14,565 nt of DNA from the NCBI GenBank assembly GCA_903912275.1, contig CAIWGR010000225.1, positions 1 to 14,565 of the forward strand, read 5' to 3'. This DNA comes from an uncultured delta proteobacterium. GTDB lineage: Bacteria > Myxococcota_A > Bradymonadia > REDH01. Position numbers and translations under genes: made by a program. This document shows positions 12,766 to 14,565 of the stretch, piece after piece; position 1 is the stretch's first letter; each line of letters starts with the position of its first letter. The notes under the pieces are model-generated. The model saw nothing but the letters and a program-made list of their open reading frames with translations, had not been told where the DNA came from and did no database searches.

Positions 12766-13325
12766 GCGACCTGACGGCGCTGCCGGATGAAGAGCTTCTC
12801 GCTCGGCTTCAGCGCGGCGACCTCGAGGTGCTGGGACTGCTGTTCGATCGCTACTCCGACACGCTCCGTCGCTTCTGCGCCCGATTGCAGGTTCCCGAGG
12901 AGGAGCTCGACGACCTGCTCCAGACCCTCTTCCTCGAGTTGCCCAACACCGCGCGCCGCTTTGATACGAGCCGCTCCGCGAAGCCCTGGCTTTTCGGGGT
13001 CACGACCATGCTCGTCCGTCGCAACCGTCGCTCTGCAGCGCGGGCCCTCCGACGCATGGCCCGCTGGAGGCTCGACCCGCCCGCACCTGCGGAGCCGGTG
13101 AACCCGGAGCGCGAAACGGCAGCGCGAGAACTCGCCTCGCGCGCTCAGGCCGCGCTCGCCGCGATGAGCCACCGCAAGCGCGAGGCCTTCGTGCTCGTCG
13201 CGCTCGAAGGGCTCAGTGGTGAAGAGGCCGCCACCTTGCTCGACATCCCTGTCGCGACCGTCTGGACGCGGCTTCACCATGCCAGGCGCGAGCTACGAAG
13301 CGCGCTCCAGGAGGAGGTCCCATGA
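12762..13325 (+). CDS. ECF-type RNA polymerase sigma factor
   Basis: This is a 187-residue sigma-70 family protein without region 3, as in ECF sigma factors. Region 2 covers about 25-92 (LLFDRYSDTLRRFC, the DLLQTLFLEL core-binding helix, PWLFGVTTMLVRRNRR) and region 4 about 132-183 (LAAMSHRKREAFVLVALEGL, SGEEAATLLDIPVATVWTRLHHARREL) with a clear helix-turn-helix that recognises the -35 box. The GTG at 12762 overlaps the stop of the upstream gene as GTGA, and the TGA overlaps the ATG of the FecR/anti-sigma gene. The frame is open back to 12582 but that is overlap with the upstream gene and the GTG is the natural start. It would direct transcription of an envelope-response regulon when its anti-sigma partner is released. 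Likely targets include its own operon, but no matching promoter could be proven. Confidence 0.9.
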   Translation: MSDLTALPDEELLARLQRGDLEVLGLLFDRYSDTLRRFCARLQVPEEELDDLLQTLFLELPNTARRFDTSRSAKPWLFGVTTMLVRRNRRSAARALRRMARWRLDPPAPAEPVNPERETAARELASRAQAALAAMSHRKREAFVLVALEGLSGEEAATLLDIPVATVWTRLHHARRELRSALQEEVP

Positions 13326-14434
13326 AGGCTCCGCAATGCCCACGCTGGCCGGCCGTTGAGCAGGCCAGCATCGCCTCGCCGGAGACACTCCCGGATGGCG
13401 AACTGCGCGACCACCTGACGCAATGCCCCCGTTGCCAGCAGCAGCTCGGCAGCGACAGCGCCATCCTGCAGGCGCTCCGGGCCTCGCCGCCCCCCGTGTG
13501 GAAGCCTGAGGGACGCGAGGCGGTTCGCGCCGCACTTACCCCCGAACAGGTGACCGCGATGCGCCGCCGCCAGCGCAACCGGCGTCTGCTTGCGGGCGGG
13601 CTCGGCGCCGCCGGCCTTGTCGCGCTCGTGACCTGGCTCCGCCTATCGACCGATGCACCGCCCGCAACCCGGTTCGAACTGGCCGCAGCGCCCGGCACGG
13701 AGTTCGAGACGTTGGCGAGCGGCGCCGAGACCCGGCTCCGGCTGGGGGACGGCAGCCTCGCGGTGCATGTTGACCATCTCCTTCCGTCGCAGCAGTTCGC
13801 CATCGACCTACCGGACGGTCGGCTCGCGGTGCGCGGAACCCGGTTCACGGTCCGCGTGAAGCGCGGCGCGACGCAGGAGGTGGCGGTGTCGGAAGGCCGC
13901 GTCGAGCTCTGGCTGCCCGGCGAGCACCGTCTCGTGGAGGCAGGCGAGCGCTGGCACGCAGCGGAGCCGTCGCGCTCGCTGCCTCCTGCGTCGGCGCCCA
14001 CATCCCTGCAGGTCGCACCCGCGCGACCCGCCATCGAACCGCCCGCAGCGGCTGCGCCGCAACGCGAAGCATCAGCGAGGACTGCTGCGTCGGCGCCCGC
14101 AGCGGAGGCGAATGCAATCGCCGCGCCGGCAGCCCTTGTCGAGGAGCCAGCGTCGGCCGCTGCGACCATGAAGAGGCGTCCGGCTCCGACCGGCTTTCCC
14201 GAGGCAGTGAAGGTCTTTCGCGACGGCGATTATGCGGGTGCAGAGAGAGAGCTCGCGGCCTTCATGGAGGCGCATCCCGCGGATAGGCGGAGCGAAGATG
14301 CCCTCTTCCTCCGCATCCGTGCGCTGCAGTATCTCGGCCGCGATGCAGAGGCGCGCCGGCAGTCGTCGCAATACCTCGCGCGCTATCCGCAGGGACTTCG
14401 CCGCCCCGAGGTCGAGCAGGTGCTCGCCCCCTAG
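13322..14434 (+). CDS. Membrane anti-sigma factor: zinc-finger, FecR domain and TPR-like tail
   Basis: This is a 370-residue protein encoded directly after the sigma factor, with a 4-bp ATGA overlap. The N-terminal cytosolic part has the anti-sigma zinc-binding motif H31-x3-C35-x2-C38 (HLTQCPRC), which typically grips an ECF sigma factor. One membrane helix follows (LLAGGLGAAGLVALVTWL, about 89-106). Next is a FecR-type domain with GTEFETLASGAETRLRLGDG (125-144) and LPDGRLAVRGTRFTVRV (163-179) including the conserved GTRF, then an Ala/Pro-rich linker (about 218-289) and a C-terminal helical TPR-like domain (GFPEAVKVFRDGDYAGAERE, ALFLRIRALQYLGRDAEA, LARYP). It would hold the sigma factor at the membrane and free it on a periplasmic signal. 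The fusion of all these parts in one protein is characteristic of myxobacterial-type regulators. Function by family, signal unknown. Confidence 0.9.
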   Translation: MKAPQCPRWPAVEQASIASPETLPDGELRDHLTQCPRCQQQLGSDSAILQALRASPPPVWKPEGREAVRAALTPEQVTAMRRRQRNRRLLAGGLGAAGLVALVTWLRLSTDAPPATRFELAAAPGTEFETLASGAETRLRLGDGSLAVHVDHLLPSQQFAIDLPDGRLAVRGTRFTVRVKRGATQEVAVSEGRVELWLPGEHRLVEAGERWHAAEPSRSLPPASAPTSLQVAPARPAIEPPAAAAPQREASARTAASAPAAEANAIAAPAALVEEPASAAATMKRRPAPTGFPEAVKVFRDGDYAGAERELAAFMEAHPADRRSEDALFLRIRALQYLGRDAEARRQSSQYLARYPQGLRRPEVEQVLAP

Positions 14435-14435
14435 G

Positions 14436-14456
14436 CGGCACCGCGTTAGGGTGCCG
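14436..14456. terminator. Hairpin between convergent genes, candidate bidirectional terminator
   Basis: CGGCACC (14436-14442) pairs with GGTGCCG (14450-14456) across a seven-base loop, right after the stop of the FecR gene at 14434 and overlapping the stop of the leftward gene. It is placed to end both transcripts. There is no T-run on either side, so strength is uncertain. Confidence 0.4.
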
Positions 14457-14565
14457 GCACTGTCCAGGTCGCTGCCACCTCGCGATTGGTCTGCCCGGTT
14501 CGCTCCTCGCTGGGAAGCCAGGCGCGCACATACTCCGCAGTGACCGCGGTGGGGGTCACCGAAAC
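14446..14565 (-). CDS. C-terminal fragment, probably PhoD-like alkaline phosphatase
   Basis: On the reverse strand, 39 sense codons run from the right edge to a TAA at 14448-14446; the start lies beyond the window. The visible end reads VSVTPTAVTAEYVRAWLPSE and then a Trp-containing last strand (ATWTVPAP). The pattern of a VTPxAVTAEYVRAW strand pair followed by a final TW strand resembles the C-terminal tails of PhoD-like metallophosphatases, which act outside the cytoplasm on phosphodiesters or monoesters. With so few residues this is a tentative family guess; the reading frame itself is well supported because it is open throughout, ends just beyond the FecR stop, and is convergent with it. 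Confidence 0.5.
   Translation of the reverse strand, partial: VSVTPTAVTAEYVRAWLPSEERTGQTNREVAATWTVPAP

Overview
The window is very GC-rich. Its genes carry outer-membrane-type lipoprotein signals, an outer-membrane beta-barrel porin, a multiheme cytochrome c lipoprotein and several lipoproteins with long Asp/Thr/Ser-rich linkers just after the lipobox cysteine. Together with the ECF sigma factor plus FecR/zinc-finger/TPR anti-sigma module, this suggests a Gram-negative, deltaproteobacterial or Myxococcota-like (Polyangia/Bradymonadales-type) chromosome. That placement is an inference from gene style; there is no rRNA, tRNA or other marker here to prove it. No mobile element, CRISPR array or RNA gene was seen, and no gene-free stretch exceeds 300 bases.

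Layout. (1) Positions 1-1318, minus strand: a compact three-gene operon, PPOX-like protein, PPOX-family flavin-binding protein, and the N-terminus of a GAF-domain protein that runs off the left edge, joined by 4-bp stop/start overlaps. (2) 1349-2810, minus strand: a long-form PhnA (YjdM) zinc-ribbon protein, and upstream of it an integral-membrane methanethiol S-methyltransferase (MddA type). (3) 2978-4544, plus strand: an outer-membrane beta-barrel porin and an SRPBCC/AHSA1 protein. (4) 4636-7466, plus strand: a Cys-rich repeat lipoprotein followed 50 bp later by an octaheme cytochrome c lipoprotein with a helical-repeat tail. (5) 7463-11692, minus strand: a four-gene operon with every junction a 4-bp overlap: sulfatase-like lipoprotein, YHYH-domain lipoprotein, a membrane-anchored exported protein of unknown function, and a PEBP (YbhB/YbcL-like) lipoprotein. 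(6) 11812-14434, plus strand: exported/outer-membrane protein, ECF sigma factor, and a FecR-type anti-sigma/TPR protein, again with 4-bp overlaps. (7) 14446-14565, minus strand: the C-terminal 39 residues of a probable PhoD-like phosphatase entering from the right.

How the genes work together. Most of the window is envelope biology: at least five exported or lipid-anchored proteins with flexible acidic linkers, a porin, and a cell-surface-signalling type sigma/anti-sigma pair. The best candidate for an undescribed system is the sulfatase/YHYH/exported/PEBP operon. It is a tightly coupled set in which the sulfatase has an altered metal-ligand motif and the PEBP lacks the classical ligand-pocket residues. 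Its substrate and purpose cannot be read from the sequence.
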